From contig NZ_JAMLFX010000010.1 of the NCBI RefSeq assembly GCF_023634765.1, positions 1 through 64,000 on the forward strand: 64,000 bases of DNA, given 5' to 3'. The stretch is from Pseudomonas sp. AKS31. Lineage in GTDB: Bacteria > Pseudomonadota > Gammaproteobacteria > Pseudomonadales > Pseudomonadaceae. The translations under genes were made by a program, and so were the position numbers. The notes below the pieces were generated by a model. The model did no database searches. It was not told the DNA's origin and saw nothing but the letters and a program-made list of their open reading frames with translations. Shown here one piece after another: positions 35,503-44,360 of this stretch (positions are counted from its first letter, which is position 1; every line of letters begins with the position of its first letter).

Positions 35503-36414
35503 GTGAAAGCCAGATCCGATGAGTTGCAGATTTTCGTCTGCGTGATCGAATGCGGTTCGATTTCCGCCGCCGCCGAACAGGTCGGGCAAACGCCGTCGGC
35601 GGTCAGCCGCACGTTGTCGAAGCTGGAAGCCAAGCTCGACACCACGCTGATCAACCGCACCACGCGGCGCATGGACCTGACCGAGGAGGGCAAGTATTTC
35701 TTCGAACAGGCCAAGCTGATTCTCGATCAGATGGATCAACTCGAAGAACGCCTGTCCTCACGCCAGCAGACCCCGTCCGGACGCTTGCGGATCAACGCCG
35801 CGTCACCGTTCATGCTCCACGCGGTCGTCCCTTATATCGACGAATTCCGCCGTCTCTATCCGGACATCCAGCTCGAACTCAACAGCAATGACCTGATCAT
35901 TGACCTGCTGGAACAAAGCACCGACATCGCCATCCGCATCGGCACCCTTGCCGATTCGACGCTGCACGCGCGCTCGCTCGGTTGCAGTCCGCTGCTGATC
36001 GTCGCCAGCCCCGCGTATCTGGAAAAGCACGGCGCGCCGCAGCAAGTCGCGGACTTGAGCGAACACGCCTTGCTCGGCTTCACCCAGAACGAAGGCCTCA
36101 ACCAATGGCCGCTGCGCTATGTGCACGGTGACCGCTGGCCGATCACCCCGGCGATCAGCGCCTCCAGCGGCGAGACCGTGCGCCACCTGGCGCTGGAAGG
36201 GCAGGGCATCGCCTGTCTGTCGCACTTTATGACCATCGATGACATTCGGGCCGGGCGCCTGAAAGTCCTGCTCGGTGAATTCAACAGCGGTTATCGCCAG
36301 CCGATCAACGCGGTGTACTACCGGAACTCGCAACTGGCGTTGCGCATTCAGTGTTTCCTCGACTTTATCCAGAGCAAACTCGCCGCTTACGCCAGCGCCG
36401 ATTTCAAGGGTTGA
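35503..36414 (+). CDS. LysR-family regulator next to mdaB
   Basis: A 303-residue LysR regulator: HTH with DELQIFVCVIECGSISAAAE and AVSRTLSKLEAKLDTTLINR, then an effector domain beginning about residue 90. The GTG at 35503 is chosen because AGAGGA lies seven bases upstream; the alternative TTG at 35479 falls inside the REP palindrome. It is located 124 bases after mdaB on the same strand and 104 bases before an NAD-dependent epimerase, the likely regulon. Confidence 0.88.
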   Translation: MKARSDELQIFVCVIECGSISAAAEQVGQTPSAVSRTLSKLEAKLDTTLINRTTRRMDLTEEGKYFFEQAKLILDQMDQLEERLSSRQQTPSGRLRINAASPFMLHAVVPYIDEFRRLYPDIQLELNSNDLIIDLLEQSTDIAIRIGTLADSTLHARSLGCSPLLIVASPAYLEKHGAPQQVADLSEHALLGFTQNEGLNQWPLRYVHGDRWPITPAISASSGETVRHLALEGQGIACLSHFMTIDDIRAGRLKVLLGEFNSGYRQPINAVYYRNSQLALRIQCFLDFIQSKLAAYASADFKG

Positions 36415-36517
36415 TTCGTGACCTCTGCGCAACAGTGATTTGGCCGAGGGCGGGTTTTTCCGTCGGATCCACAGGCCGATACTCGTCCCATCACTTATTC
36501 CCGCAGGGAGTTTCTCC

Positions 36518-37411
36518 ATGAACGTCTTCGTCACCGGCGCTGCCGGTTTTATCGGCGGCTCCATCGCTAGTGGCCTGGTCAAGGCCGGGCATCAAGTCAC
36601 TGGTCTGGTGCGCAACCCTGAGCAAGCGGCTGAGCTCAAAGCACTCGGCATGACCCCGGTCATCGGCACCCTCGACGACAACGCACTGCTCGCCGAACAG
36701 GCCCGTGCTGCCGACGCGGTGATCAACGCCGCCAGCAGCGACCATCGCGGCGCGGTCGAAGCGTTGCTCGATGCCTTGCGCGGTTCCAACAAAGTGTTCC
36801 TGCACACCAGTGGTTCGAGCATCGTCGGCGATGCGTCGGGCGGCAAATCCAGCGACGTCATCTACTACGAAGACAGCCTGCCGGAACCGACCGTGGACAA
36901 AGCCGCGCGCGTGGCCATCGACAACCTGATCCTCGCGGCGGCGCAGGACGGGGTGAACTCCGCCGTCATCTGCAACACGCTGATTTACGGCCACAGCCTG
37001 GGCGTCATCCGCGACAGCGTGCAATTGCCGCGTCTGCTCAAGCAGGCCCGTAAAAGCGGCGTCGTGCGCCACGTCGGCACTGGCCAGAACATCTGGTCCA
37101 ACGTGCACATCGAAGACGTCGTTGCCCTGTATCTGCTGGCCCTGACCAAGAACGTACCGGGTACTTTCTACTTCGTTGAAAGCGGCGAAGCATCGTTCAC
37201 CGACATGACCACTGCCATGGCCGAAGCGCTGAATCTGGGCCAACCGCAAGACTGGCCATTGCAAGACGCCGAAGCCGAATGGGGCTACGAAATGGCCAAT
37301 TACGGCCTCGGCTCTAACAGCCGAGTGCGCGGCAAACACGCCCGCGAACTGCTGGGGTGGGCACCAAAGCGCACGTCGGTGGTGGAATGGATTCGTAACG
37401 AAATGGTGTGA
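36518..37411 (+). CDS. NAD-dependent epimerase/dehydratase-family (extended SDR) protein
   Basis: A 297-residue extended-SDR protein with the N-terminal Rossmann motif VTGAAGFIGGSIASGLVKAG. Further family stretches are TPVIGTLDD, LHTSGSSIVGD and NVHIEDVVALYLLAL. The canonical YxxxK is not clear in the expected position, so a dehydrogenase role is less certain; relatives annotated as NAD-dependent epimerases often act on small carbonyls. ATG at 36518 follows GCAGGGAG. It is downstream of a LysR gene and bounded by a REP pair. Confidence 0.83.
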   Translation: MNVFVTGAAGFIGGSIASGLVKAGHQVTGLVRNPEQAAELKALGMTPVIGTLDDNALLAEQARAADAVINAASSDHRGAVEALLDALRGSNKVFLHTSGSSIVGDASGGKSSDVIYYEDSLPEPTVDKAARVAIDNLILAAAQDGVNSAVICNTLIYGHSLGVIRDSVQLPRLLKQARKSGVVRHVGTGQNIWSNVHIEDVVALYLLALTKNVPGTFYFVESGEASFTDMTTAMAEALNLGQPQDWPLQDAEAEWGYEMANYGLGSNSRVRGKHARELLGWAPKRTSVVEWIRNEMV

Positions 37412-37469
37412 TCCGTACGCTACGTCCCACAGGTTTTGCGCATCCTGTCTGGAAGAATGCGATCAAAAC

Positions 37470-37559
37470 TGTGGGAGCGAGCCTGCTCGCGAAAGCGCTG
37501 GATCAGTCGGCAAAGATGTTGAATGTGAAGCCGCCTTCGCGAGCAGGCTCGCTCCCACA
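37470..37559. repeat. Paired REP palindrome (GCGAGCAGGCTCGC type)
   Basis: TGTGGGAGCGAGCCTGCTCG and its complement flank about 40 bases, matching the pair at 15405-15493. Confidence 0.9.
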
Positions 37560-37751
37560 TTGGTTTCTCGTTCATCGAAAAGCCATGTAAATCCCGGCCT
37601 ACGATTTTCATTAATCACGACAAGACATACCCATCAGCGACACGCCTTGCCTCTCCACGAAAATTACTTTCATACGGTTTGAAATCTCGATCTCGAAATG
37701 ATTTATGAGTTTCACAACCCATTCGAACGTGACCCTTTCGAGGAGTACCGC

Positions 37752-39101
37752 ATGACGCCTTCCTTCGGCTATTGGCTGCTGGTCTATGCCGCCGTCGCCA
37801 TCATTGCGCTGATCGTGTTGATCGCCCGTTACCGGCTCAACCCGTTCATTGTCATCACCCTGATTTCCATCGGCCTGGCACTGGTCGCGGGGATGCCGCC
37901 GTCGGGGGTAGTGGGGGCGTATGAGGCCGGGGTGGGCAAGACGCTGGGGCATATTGCGCTGGTGGTCGCGTTGGGGACGATGCTCGGCAAGATGATGGCC
38001 GAGTCCGGTGGCGCCGAGCAGATGGCGCGCACGTTGATCGATAAATTCGGCGAGAAGAACGCGCATTGGGCGATGGTCTGCATCGCCTTTCTGGTCGGCC
38101 TGCCGTTGTTCTTCGAAGTCGGTTTTGTCTTGCTGGTGCCGATTGCCTTTACCGTGGCGCGACGCGTCGGCGTGTCGATTCTGATGGTCGGTTTGCCGAT
38201 GGTCGCCGGCCTGTCGGTGGTGCATGCATTGGTGCCGCCGCACCCGGCGGCGATGCTGGCAGTGCAGGCCTATCAGGCGTCGGTCGGGCAGACCTTGCTG
38301 TATGCGATCGCCATCGGCATTCCCACCGCGATCATTGCCGGGCCGTTGTACGCCAAATTCATCGTGCCGCGCATTCAATTGCCGGCGGATAACCCGCTGG
38401 AAAAGCAATTCCTCGACCGCGAACCCCGCGACAAACTGCCGGGTTTCGGCATCACCATGGCGACCATTCTGTTGCCGGTGGTGCTGATGCTGATCGGCGG
38501 CTGGGCCAACCTGATTTCCACGCCGGGCAGCAGCTTCAACCAGTTCCTGTTGTTCATCGGCAACTCGGTGATCGCCTTGCTGCTGGCGACCTTGCTGAGC
38601 TTCTGGACGCTGGGTATCGCCCAGGGTTTCAACCGTGAATCGATTCTGAAATTCACCAACGAATGCCTGGCGCCGACCGCCAGTATCACTCTGCTGGTGG
38701 GCGCTGGCGGTGGCTTGAACCGCATTCTGGTCGACGCTGGCGTCACCGATCAGATTGTTGGCCTCGCCCACGAATTTCACCTGTCGCCGCTGCTCATGGG
38801 CTGGTTGTTCGCGGCGTTGATGCGCGTCGCCACCGGTTCCGCCACCGTGGCCATGACCACTGCGTCCGGCGTGGTCGCGCCGGTGGCCATTGGTCTGGGT
38901 TATCCACATCCTGAGTTGCTAGTGCTGGCGACCGGCGCCGGCTCGGTTATCTTTTCCCACGTCAACGACGGCGGCTTCTGGTTGATCAAGGAATACTTCA
39001 ACATGACCGTCGCGCAGACGTTCAAGACCTGGACCGTGCTCGAGACGCTGATCTCGATAGTCGCGTTCGGCCTGACCGTCGGCCTTTCTTACCTGCTGTA
39101 A
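37752..39101 (+). CDS. GntP-family permease
   Basis: A 449-residue permease of the GntP (gluconate/D-serine-like) family with about twelve hydrophobic segments. Recognisable stretches are NPFIVITLISIGLALVAGMP, FEVGFVLLVPIAFTVARR, GLPMVAGLSVVHALVPPHPA and GAGSVIFSHVNDGGFWLIKEY. The ATG at 37752 has GAGGAGT seven bases upstream; longer in-frame readings begin upstream of this site. It is followed by an RpiR regulator and an N-acyl-D-amino-acid deacylase, so its substrate is plausibly an N-acyl-D-amino acid or related acid rather than gluconate. Confidence 0.9.
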   Translation: MTPSFGYWLLVYAAVAIIALIVLIARYRLNPFIVITLISIGLALVAGMPPSGVVGAYEAGVGKTLGHIALVVALGTMLGKMMAESGGAEQMARTLIDKFGEKNAHWAMVCIAFLVGLPLFFEVGFVLLVPIAFTVARRVGVSILMVGLPMVAGLSVVHALVPPHPAAMLAVQAYQASVGQTLLYAIAIGIPTAIIAGPLYAKFIVPRIQLPADNPLEKQFLDREPRDKLPGFGITMATILLPVVLMLIGGWANLISTPGSSFNQFLLFIGNSVIALLLATLLSFWTLGIAQGFNRESILKFTNECLAPTASITLLVGAGGGLNRILVDAGVTDQIVGLAHEFHLSPLLMGWLFAALMRVATGSATVAMTTASGVVAPVAIGLGYPHPELLVLATGAGSVIFSHVNDGGFWLIKEYFNMTVAQTFKTWTVLETLISIVAFGLTVGLSYLL

Positions 39102-39117
39102 CCGGAGCCCGCCGCCC

Positions 39118-39978
39118 ATGGACATCCTCTACCAGATCCGTGCCCGCCAGGATTCCTTCAGCGCCGGCGAAGGTCGCATCGCCCGGCTGATGCTCGATGA
39201 CGTCGGTTTTGCCGCCAGCGCCAGCCTCGAAGACCTCGCGCAACGCGCCGAAGTCAGCACCGCCACGTTGTCGCGTTTCGCCCGCACGGTGGGCTGCCGC
39301 GACCTGCGTGATCTGCGCCTGCAGCTGGCTCAGGCGAGCGGCGTCGGCAGCCGTTTTCTCGATCCGGCGGGCACGCCTGAACAGTCGGCGTTTTACGGGC
39401 AGATCGTCGGCGACATCGAAACCACGCTGCGCCAGCATCTGGCCGGATTCGACGAATCGCGCTTTGCCGATGCGGTGAAAATGCTCGGTCAGGCGCGGAT
39501 GATTCACGCCTTCGGCATGGGCGGTTGCTCGACCCTGTGCAGCGACGAGTTGCAGGTACGCCTGGTGCGCCTCGGCTACCCGATCGCCGTGTGTCATGAC
39601 GCGGTGATGATGCGCGTCACCGCCGCCAGCCTGAATGCCGAGCAAGTGCTCATCGTCTGTTCGCTGACCGGCATCACCCCGGAGTTGCTGGAGACTGTCG
39701 AACTGGCGCGCAACTACGGCGCACGCATTCTGGCGATCACCCGCGCCGATTCGCCGCTGGCGCAACTGGCCGACATCGTCCTGCCGCTGCAAGGCGCAGA
39801 AACCTCGTTCATCTACAAACCGACGGCGGCGCGCTACGGCATGCTGCTCGCCATCGACGTGCTCGCCACCGAGCTGGCGCTGGCCAGTCCTGAAGACAAT
39901 CAAGAACGTCTGCGGCGGATCAAGCTCGCCCTCGACGAATACCGTGGCGGCAACGATCACCTGCCGCTGGGAGACTGA
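39118..39978 (+). CDS. RpiR-family regulator (HTH + SIS domain)
   Basis: A 286-residue regulator: N-terminal HTH_6 (residues 1-75, with LEDLAQRAEVSTATLSRFAR) and a C-terminal SIS phosphosugar-binding domain (HAFGMGGCSTLCSDELQVRL, then VLIVCSLTGITPELLE). RpiR proteins sense phosphorylated sugars or sugar acids. The gene is between the permease (16 bases) and the D-aminoacylase (one base), so it controls this operon and may sense a compound derived from its substrate. Confidence 0.9.
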   Translation: MDILYQIRARQDSFSAGEGRIARLMLDDVGFAASASLEDLAQRAEVSTATLSRFARTVGCRDLRDLRLQLAQASGVGSRFLDPAGTPEQSAFYGQIVGDIETTLRQHLAGFDESRFADAVKMLGQARMIHAFGMGGCSTLCSDELQVRLVRLGYPIAVCHDAVMMRVTAASLNAEQVLIVCSLTGITPELLETVELARNYGARILAITRADSPLAQLADIVLPLQGAETSFIYKPTAARYGMLLAIDVLATELALASPEDNQERLRRIKLALDEYRGGNDHLPLGD

Positions 39979-39979
39979 C

Positions 39980-41437
39980 ATGCTGTACGACACGCTGATT
40001 CGCAACGCCCTGATCATCGATGGCAGCAACGTGCCCGGTTACCGCGCCGACGTGGCGATTCGCGAGGGCCGCATCGAGCGTATCGGTGACTTGCACGACG
40101 CCACGGCAACCGAAGAAATCGACGCCGCCAGTCGCGTGCTGGCGCCGGGTTTTATCGACGTACATACCCACGACGACACCGTGGTGATTCGTCAGCCAGA
40201 GATGCTGCCCAAGCTCAGCCAGGGCGTGACCACGGTGATTGTCGGCAACTGCGGGATCAGTGCGTCGCCAGTGAGTCTGAAAGGCAATCCGCCGGATCCG
40301 ATGAACCTGCTCGGCACGGCAGCGGCATTCGTTTACCCACGCTTCAGCGATTACCGCGCCGCAGTCGAAGCGGCGAATACCACGTTGAACGTTGCCGCAC
40401 TGGTTGGCCACACGGCGCTGCGCAGCAATCACCTCGATGACTTGCTTCGCACCGCGACGCCGGACGAAATCGCCGCGATGCGTGAACAACTGCGCGAAAG
40501 TCTGGAGCACGGCGCCTTGGGTTTATCCACAGGCCTGGCGTATGCGAGTGCCTTCAACGCCTCCACCGATGAAGTGAAGCAACTAACCGAAGAACTGACC
40601 GCGTTCGGCGCGGTGTACACCACGCACCTGCGCAGTGAGTTCGAGCCGGTGCTGGAGGCGATGGAAGAAGCGTTCAGCATCGGCCGTCACTCGCGGTCGC
40701 CGGTGATCATTTCCCACCTCAAATGTGCCGGCGTCGGCAACTGGGGGCGCAGTCCGCAATTGCTCGCCTCATTGGAGGAGGCAGCAAAAACCCACCCGGT
40801 TGGCTGCGATTGCTACCCGTATGCAGCGAGCTCTTCGACGCTGGATCTCAAGCAAGTCACCGACGCCCACCGCATCACCATCACTTGGTCGACGCCGCAC
40901 CCGGAAGTCAGCGGCCGCGACCTGATCGACATCGCTGCCGAATGGGATCTGCCGCTACTTGATGCCGCCAAACGCCTGCAACCGGCGGGCGCGGTGTATT
41001 ACGGCATGGACGAGGCGGATGTACGAAGAATCCTCGCCCATCCGTTATCGATGGTCGGCTCTGACGGATTGCCGGAAGACCCGTTCCCGCATCCACGTCT
41101 GTGGGGCGCTTTCCCACGGGTGCTCGGACATTTCAGTCGTGACGTCGGACTGTTTCCGCTGCACACCGCCGTGCACAAGATGACCGGTCTGTCGGCGGCG
41201 CGATTTGGCTTGAAGGAACGCGGCGAGATTCGTGAAGGCTATTGGGCGGATCTGGTGTTGTTCGATCCGGCGACTGTGCGTGATGTGGCCGACTTTCACG
41301 ACCCGCAACGTGCGGCGTTGGGCATCGACGGTGTTTGGATCAACGGTGTTCTGAGCTATCTCGACGGGCAGGCGAATGGGCGTAGGGAAGGGCGGTTTCT
41401 CGCACGCGATGGGAATTTACGCGACGGGTTTAAGTGA
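39980..41437 (+). CDS. N-acyl-D-amino-acid deacylase (D-aminoacylase)
   Basis: A 485-residue amidohydrolase-superfamily enzyme that removes the acyl group of N-acyl-D-amino acids or D-dipeptides. Metal ligands are visible in APGFIDVHTHDD, the cysteine in VIVGNCGIS typical of D-aminoacylases, HLRSEFEPV, ISHLKCAG and the catalytic-Asp region MVGSDGLPEDPFPHPR. C-terminus has the family LKERGEIREGYWADLVLFDP. ATG at 39980 is one base after the RpiR stop. With the GntP permease it forms a likely uptake and hydrolysis route for N-acyl-D-amino compounds. Confidence 0.91.
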   Translation: MLYDTLIRNALIIDGSNVPGYRADVAIREGRIERIGDLHDATATEEIDAASRVLAPGFIDVHTHDDTVVIRQPEMLPKLSQGVTTVIVGNCGISASPVSLKGNPPDPMNLLGTAAAFVYPRFSDYRAAVEAANTTLNVAALVGHTALRSNHLDDLLRTATPDEIAAMREQLRESLEHGALGLSTGLAYASAFNASTDEVKQLTEELTAFGAVYTTHLRSEFEPVLEAMEEAFSIGRHSRSPVIISHLKCAGVGNWGRSPQLLASLEEAAKTHPVGCDCYPYAASSSTLDLKQVTDAHRITITWSTPHPEVSGRDLIDIAAEWDLPLLDAAKRLQPAGAVYYGMDEADVRRILAHPLSMVGSDGLPEDPFPHPRLWGAFPRVLGHFSRDVGLFPLHTAVHKMTGLSAARFGLKERGEIREGYWADLVLFDPATVRDVADFHDPQRAALGIDGVWINGVLSYLDGQANGRREGRFLARDGNLRDGFK

Positions 41438-41448
41438 TTCTGCTGACG

Positions 41449-41528
41449 TCAAAAGATCGCAGCCTTCGGCAGCTCCTACATGGGAATGCGACCTTCTGTA
41501 GGAGCTGCCGAAGGCTGCGATCTTTTGA
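41449..41528. repeat. Inverted repeat (GATCGCAGCCTTCGGCAGC type)
   Basis: TCAAAAGATCGCAGCCTTCG and complement, arms over 30 bases, centre about 15 bases; lies after the D-aminoacylase gene where it may stabilise or end transcripts. Confidence 0.92.
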
Positions 41529-41635
41529 TCTATGTCCCATAGTGGCACTGTGCGATTAAAGAAACGCCAGCCCAAGCCGAATTGCTGACATCCACCCCGT
41601 CTACACTGTGGGGCCAATCAGTCAGGGAGCACCCC

Positions 41636-42004
41636 ATGAGCTTCGGCAAAACCACCCCGATCCTGCGGATCTTCGATGAAGCCAAAGCTGTCGAGTTCTA
41701 CGTCGATTTTCTGGGTTTCAAGATCGACTGGCAGCATCGCTTCGAGGCGAATTTTCCGTTGTATCTGCAGGTGTCGCGGGGCGAGTGCGTGCTGCATCTG
41801 TCTGAGCATCATGGCGATGCGACGCCGGGTTCGGCGCTGCGCATCGAGACCGATGAGCTGGAGGCGTTTCAGCAGCAGTTGATGGCCAAGGATTACAAGT
41901 TCTCTCACCCGGGGATTCAGGCGATGCCGTGGGGGAGTCAGGACATGACGATCGTTGATCCGTTTGGTAATCGGTTGGTGTTTACCAACGCGATCTGCCT
42001 CTGA
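41636..42004 (+). CDS. Glyoxalase/bleomycin-resistance-fold protein
   Basis: A 122-residue VOC-superfamily protein: TPILRIFDEAKAVEFYVDFLGF, ECVLHLSEHHGDATPGS and MTIVDPFGNRLVFTN. The His and Glu positions fit metal binding, but whether it is an enzyme or a binding/resistance protein cannot be decided. The ATG at 41636 follows CAGGGAG. It stands alone between repeats. Confidence 0.85.
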   Translation: MSFGKTTPILRIFDEAKAVEFYVDFLGFKIDWQHRFEANFPLYLQVSRGECVLHLSEHHGDATPGSALRIETDELEAFQQQLMAKDYKFSHPGIQAMPWGSQDMTIVDPFGNRLVFTNAICL

Positions 42005-42013
42005 AGCGAAAAG

Positions 42014-42190
42014 CCCCTCACCCTAGCCCTCTCCCAGAGGGAGAGGGGACCGATCCGGGGATGCTTGAGAGATACACCGACCTGAACCTGCTCGGTCGAA
42101 TCCATAATCGACTCGGTCATTCAGGTCGATGTCTAGCGCCAGACACCTCGGTCGGCCCCCTCTCCCTCCGGGAGAGGGCTGGGGTGAGGG
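42014..42190. repeat. Inverted repeat pair of CCCTCTCCC type
   Basis: CCCTCACCCTAGCCCTCTCC followed by a small hairpin at 42014-42049 is mirrored by CCCTCTCCCTCCGGGAGAGG and GGGTGAGGG at 42156-42190, about 105 bases apart. A second REP-like family in Pseudomonas genomes. Confidence 0.8.
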
Positions 42191-42204
42191 TAAATGGCAC
42201 ACCG

Positions 42205-42255
42205 CAAAAAGAAGCCCGCCACCTAACCATCACAGTTAGCGTCGCGGGCTTTTTC
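42205..42255. terminator. Bidirectional terminator
   Basis: AAGCCCGC (42212-42219) pairs with GCGGGCTT (42244-42251), with an inner CTAAC/GTTAG stem; a T run follows on the + strand and an A run precedes it, so it can end both the - strand gene at 42257 and + strand readthrough. Confidence 0.75.
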
Positions 42256-42256
42256 G

Positions 42257-42622
42257 TTACTCGGTCGGCACTAACCTGTCCAACACACGATTCACGGCCA
42301 TTTCCGCCACCATCACCACTTGCGCAATACCCTGCAGTGTTTTGCGGTGAGTGCCTTCAACCTGCGCGGCATGGTTGTTGAGCATGACGGTCGCTGAGCC
42401 AAGAGTTTCGCTGGCGTCGGCTAACAGGGATTCGGTGTCGGCTTGGGGATTGGCCATGTATAGCGTGTTTGGGGAGTAGGGCGTGGCCATGAGGTCGGCG
42501 TTCGTCGGACCGAGGTAGTGCTCGAGGGCGCGTTCGGCGGCTTCGTGGAATTTCTTCGAATCGGCGGATTCGTAGGGGGAGGCCGGGTCGGTGACCGGCG
42601 GATTTGGCGTTACTTTGAACAT
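42257..42622 (-). CDS. DUF6124/DUF3077-like small protein
   Basis: A 121-residue protein of a small Pseudomonas family of unknown function. The recognisable part is the C-terminal helical half: LLADASETLGSATVMLNNHA, then EGTHRKTLQGIAQVVMVAEM and VNRVLDRL. The N-terminal half is Pro/Ala/Asp-rich and probably disordered. A related protein is encoded at 61628-62002. A terminator follows. No function is proposed. Confidence 0.72.
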   Translation of the reverse strand: MFKVTPNPPVTDPASPYESADSKKFHEAAERALEHYLGPTNADLMATPYSPNTLYMANPQADTESLLADASETLGSATVMLNNHAAQVEGTHRKTLQGIAQVVMVAEMAVNRVLDRLVPTE

Positions 42623-43135
42623 GGGAGCGTACCTTTTAAAGCCGCATCCATTTCGCCGCTAAGCAAAAGGGAGGCAGCTGTGCGCAAGTTAGCGGACCGG
42701 TCGCATCCCACCCCGGCGCACCCGAAGGTGCCATGCGCACAGCCACCATTAAGCGCAGGCAAATACCTGACTGGATGATATTCGTGCAGCGGGGAGCGAA
42801 TGTAGCCGAGCCGCTAAGCTCGATCACTGGGAATCAGTGACGCAATCAAGTTACGCAGCATGCTCAGGGCGCACAAGCCGGCGGATTCTGGCGCAGGCGT
42901 AGGCAGTGGCGCAAGGGTTTGTGGGTTGTTTCGCGTAACGCTGAGTGTCTTTAAACACCTGTGGTGCGGGATGTTTATTACGCTCAAGTATCGAAGATTT
43001 GCCTGTGGGAATTGTTGGCTGCCACTGACGCCATCGCTGGCAAGCCAGCTCCCACAGGTTTATGTGCAAGCAATCGATTTAGTGGACGACTCGGACACTG
43101 TGGGAGCTGGCTTGCCAGCGATGAGGCCGGAACAA
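42623..43135. other. Gene-free interval with REP pair
   Basis: About 510 bases without a credible coding region. The right part is occupied by the REP pair at 43032-43124. The remainder likely contains the promoter of the - strand DUF6124-like gene; no clear operator was seen. Confidence 0.5.
43032..43124. repeat. Paired REP palindrome (GCTGGCAAGCCAGC type)
   Basis: CATCGCTGGCAAGCCAGCTC at the left and its inverted copy at 43098-43124, just past the end of the AraC gene. Confidence 0.88.
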
Positions 43136-44152
43136 TCACCCCCGATGCATCTGCCGAAACTCCCCCGGCGGCATCCCGCGTCGACTCTTGAACGTGCGGT
43201 GAAACGAGCGCGGTTCGGTAAACCCCAGGTACTGCGCAATGTCCTGAATCGGCAGCGTGCTGTTGAGCAGATAATGTTCAGCCAGCTCCTGACGCAAATC
43301 ATCGAGAATCTGCTGATACGACGTCCCCGCCTGATGCAACTGTCGCTGCAACGTCCGCACGGAAACAGCGAGCTGTTCGGCGACCTGTTCCTTGCGCGGC
43401 AACCCCTCCTTGAGCAACTGCCGCAGAATGTTCTTCACCTGCTGTTCCAGCGACGCATCCTCCAGTGTCGCCATCAAGCCCAGCGCATGTTCTTCCAGCG
43501 TCCGCAGCAACTGCGCATCGGCCTGACGCAACGGCAACTGCAAATAAGCCAGCGGCACGACCAGCGCCGAATACGGCTGATCGAACAACACCGGGCAATC
43601 AAAAAACGCTTCGTACTGCGCCGGCGTGGCTTCGACCGGGCACGCATGTTCGAGCCAGACCGCGGCCGGCGACATCTGCGTATCAGCGATCCAGCGCGCA
43701 TAGTGCAGCCACGAACCGAGGACGTTTTCCACCAGATGCCGGCGGATTCGCGGGCGCTGATAACGGCAGGTCCAGATCAAATGTACGTGGCCGTCCTGCA
43801 CCTCGGCGCGGCTGACGCCCATGTCGCCAACCAGTTTTTCGAACGGCATGATCCGGCTCATCGCATCACCGAGGGTCGCGCAGTTCATGGTGATGTAACC
43901 GAGCACACTCCACGAATTGGGCAGGACGAAATTCGCCGCGTTGAGGCCGAACAGCGGATCACCCGAGTGTTCGCAAAAATAATCCAGCAAGCGTTCATGC
44001 GCCTCACCGGGCAAACGCAGGGTGTTGTCGCTCAACTGCTGCGCCTGCAAACCCGCCGCCGCCAACGCAGGCTCGATGGCCATGCCCAGTTGTTCGGCAT
44101 GGCGCAGGTACTTGAGCAGAGGCGGAACCGAGGTGAAGCCGAGCGATTGCAT
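43136..44152 (-). CDS. AraC-family regulator of the glycerolipid-type operon
   Basis: A 338-residue AraC/XylS regulator with an N-terminal arabinose-binding-like (PF12625-type) sensor domain and a C-terminal double HTH (EQLAVSVRTLQRQLHQAGTS, then IQDIAQYLGFTEPRSFHRTF). It is divergent from the FAD-linked oxidase gene with 208 bases between them, so it is the likely activator of the operon from 44361 to 54190. OruR/ArgR-type relatives commonly sense small amino or lipid-derived ligands. The intergenic region contains no obvious perfect dyad. Confidence 0.9.
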   Translation of the reverse strand: MQSLGFTSVPPLLKYLRHAEQLGMAIEPALAAAGLQAQQLSDNTLRLPGEAHERLLDYFCEHSGDPLFGLNAANFVLPNSWSVLGYITMNCATLGDAMSRIMPFEKLVGDMGVSRAEVQDGHVHLIWTCRYQRPRIRRHLVENVLGSWLHYARWIADTQMSPAAVWLEHACPVEATPAQYEAFFDCPVLFDQPYSALVVPLAYLQLPLRQADAQLLRTLEEHALGLMATLEDASLEQQVKNILRQLLKEGLPRKEQVAEQLAVSVRTLQRQLHQAGTSYQQILDDLRQELAEHYLLNSTLPIQDIAQYLGFTEPRSFHRTFKSRRGMPPGEFRQMHRG

Positions 44153-44360
44153 GATCCCTTCCTTTGATCGACGGCCGCGTGGGCGGATGAAAGCCTGAAA
44201 GGTAATTTGAAACCCCGACTAAAGTAAATGGCTGACGCTTGCGCGACGTTTGACTCAATTGGCTACATGAACTGGCCGGATGCGACCGTGACACCTGGCG
44301 GCCGCTGGCTAGTATGGAGGCCTGAAATATCACTGATCTGACGGTTAGAAGGACACACGC

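Noticed and set aside
37611..38909. 432-codon frame on the - strand, very rich in Gln/His/Arg
   Set aside because: Opposite the GntP permease; composition is typical of an antisense frame in high-GC DNA.
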